Shown here in pieces: positions 20,582-21,380 of a stretch of 21,380 nt of DNA. Origin of the DNA: CAYGVX01 sp964395545 (lineage in GTDB: Archaea > Thermoproteota > Bathyarchaeia > Bathyarchaeales > SOJC01); assembly GCA_964395545.1 (NCBI GenBank), contig CAYNAW010000027.1:1-21380 (forward strand), read 5' to 3'. The position numbers were made by a program, and so were the translations under genes. The notes beneath the pieces are model-generated. The model made no database searches. It was not told the DNA's origin and saw nothing but the letters and a program-made list of their open reading frames with translations. The first letter of the stretch is position 1. Each line of letters starts with the position of its first letter.

Positions 20582-21380
20582 TCACTCTTCTCGGTCGAGG
20601 GCGCTAAGCTGTTCAGCGACTGCCTTCTCGGCGGCAGTCTGAGGGTCCAATTTCTTCGCCATGACCCTCGAGACTAGGTCCTCCAGCCTGCCGCTTTTCC
20701 TCACAGCTCCGAGGACCTGTTCAGCAGCCTTCTGTCGGATGGCTTCTGTGAGCTCGGTCTCTACGGTTCTTTTCAATCTTAGGTTTGCTTCATCCTTACC
20801 CAAGTGCTCGCAGTGTTCTTCGATTTTCTCCAGCAACAGCGCGATTCCTTCACCTGTGGTGGCCACTGTCTTCACTATGACTGGTCTCCATCCGCTCTTG
20901 ACGTTGCCAAGTTCAAGCATCGTCTGAATGTCCGTGACAGTTTTGTTTGCGTTCTCGCGGTCGGCCTTGTTGACGACGAAGATGTCGCCGATCTCCATAA
21001 TGCCCGCTTTGATGGCTTGGATATCATCGCCGAGCCCTGGAGCTAAGACGACGATTATCGTTTGGGCGATTCGAATGATGTCCACTTCAGACTGTCCGGC
21101 GCCGACGGTTTCGACGATAACCACATCATTGCCCGCGGCGTCTAAGATGCGAACAGCGTCCTTAGTAGCTCGTGACAAGCCGCCGGGATTGTTCCTCGTC
21201 GCCATACTGCGGATGAAAACCCCCTCGTCCGTGCTTAAGTCCTGCATACGTATGCGGTCGCCCAAAAAGGCGCCTCCCGAGAAAGGGCTGGTTGGATCGA
21301 CAGCCACTACACCCACTGTTTTGCTCCGGCGCCGCAGTTCTTTTACAAGCTTCTCGACGAGAGTGCTCTTTCCCGCTCCT
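20582..21380 (-). CDS. meaB: MeaB/ArgK-like G3E GTPase, mutase chaperone (N-terminus cut by window edge)
   Basis: MeaB uses GTP hydrolysis to gate cofactor loading and protect adenosylcobalamin-dependent methylmalonyl-CoA-type mutases. The gene runs off the right edge: its first visible codons encode G-A-G-K-S-T, the P-loop, so about 50-60 N-terminal residues are missing, and the GTG at 21316 is internal. Other motifs are VVAVDPTSPFSGGAFLGDRIRM, ETVGAGQSE (the switch region with the base of the G-domain) and NKAD for guanine binding, followed by the helical C-terminal dimerisation arm. About 265 residues are visible of roughly 320. cobA follows after 4 bp. The mutase subunit, often the B12-binding small subunit in archaea, probably lies just upstream, outside the window. 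Confidence 0.95.
   Translation of the reverse strand, partial: GAGKSTLVEKLVKELRRRSKTVGVVAVDPTSPFSGGAFLGDRIRMQDLSTDEGVFIRSMATRNNPGGLSRATKDAVRILDAAGNDVVIVETVGAGQSEVDIIRIAQTIIVVLAPGLGDDIQAIKAGIMEIGDIFVVNKADRENANKTVTDIQTMLELGNVKSGWRPVIVKTVATTGEGIALLLEKIEEHCEHLGKDEANLRLKRTVETELTEAIRQKAAEQVLGAVRKSGRLEDLVSRVMAKKLDPQTAAEKAVAEQLSALDREE

Overview
The window is archaeal DNA. It carries a group II chaperonin (thermosome), sn-glycerol-1-phosphate dehydrogenase (the archaeal-type lipid backbone enzyme), RNA polymerase subunit RpoK, a proteasome beta subunit, the KH/beta-CASP termination factor FttA (aCPSF1) and an archaeal-type SepF. Most divergent gene starts have archaeal TATA boxes about 27 bp upstream of the inferred transcription start. 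Together with a formylmethanofuran dehydrogenase operon, frequent TTG/GTG starts and moderate GC, this suggests an uncultivated anaerobic archaeon, perhaps a Bathyarchaeia-like member of the Thermoproteota. The lineage is an inference; no rRNA or tRNA gene was seen.

Region 1 (1-4530, minus strand) is a tightly packed operon fwdD-fwdB-fwdA-fwdC-mch. It encodes the molybdenum/tungsten formylmethanofuran dehydrogenase core and, cut by the left edge, the first 39 codons of methenyl-H4MPT cyclohydrolase. These are steps of the archaeal (methanofuran/tetrahydromethanopterin) methyl branch of the Wood-Ljungdahl pathway. No methyl-coenzyme M reductase gene is in view, so the direction of flow (CO2 fixation, methane metabolism or formyl oxidation) is open.

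Region 2 (4719-9219) holds a CBS-pair/zinc-ribbon protein, dihydroorotase, a GNAT acetyltransferase, a decayed methyltransferase fragment, a FemAB/GNAT-like protein and a Mut7-C RNase-like protein. Region 3 (9216-14045) is a housekeeping and protein-quality block: rpoK behind the thermosome, a divergent long FKBP-type prolyl isomerase, G1P dehydrogenase and the proteasome beta subunit. Region 4 (14042-17674) has fttA overlapping psmB by four bases, sepF, a pair of small unknown helical proteins and a solitary ECF-transporter S component. Region 5 (17791-21380) has a PPP-family phosphatase, a ThiF/E1-like adenylyltransferase and, on the minus strand, a MeaB-like GTPase (cut by the right edge) followed by a CobA-type corrinoid adenosyltransferase. 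The last two point to an adenosylcobalamin-dependent mutase just outside the window.

Two architectural points stand out. All six convergent gene pairs overlap or are separated by at most 17 bp, leaving no room for separate U-rich terminators. About two thirds of the genes appear to start at TTG or GTG. The most unusual local signals are the frameshifted methyltransferase remnant at 7488-7609, three 10-bp tandem repeats abutting the dihydroorotase TATA box, a 10-bp inverted repeat ending at the thermosome start codon, and a 44-residue protein that looks leaderless behind a palindromic TATA element. I found no CRISPR array, insertion sequence or defence system.
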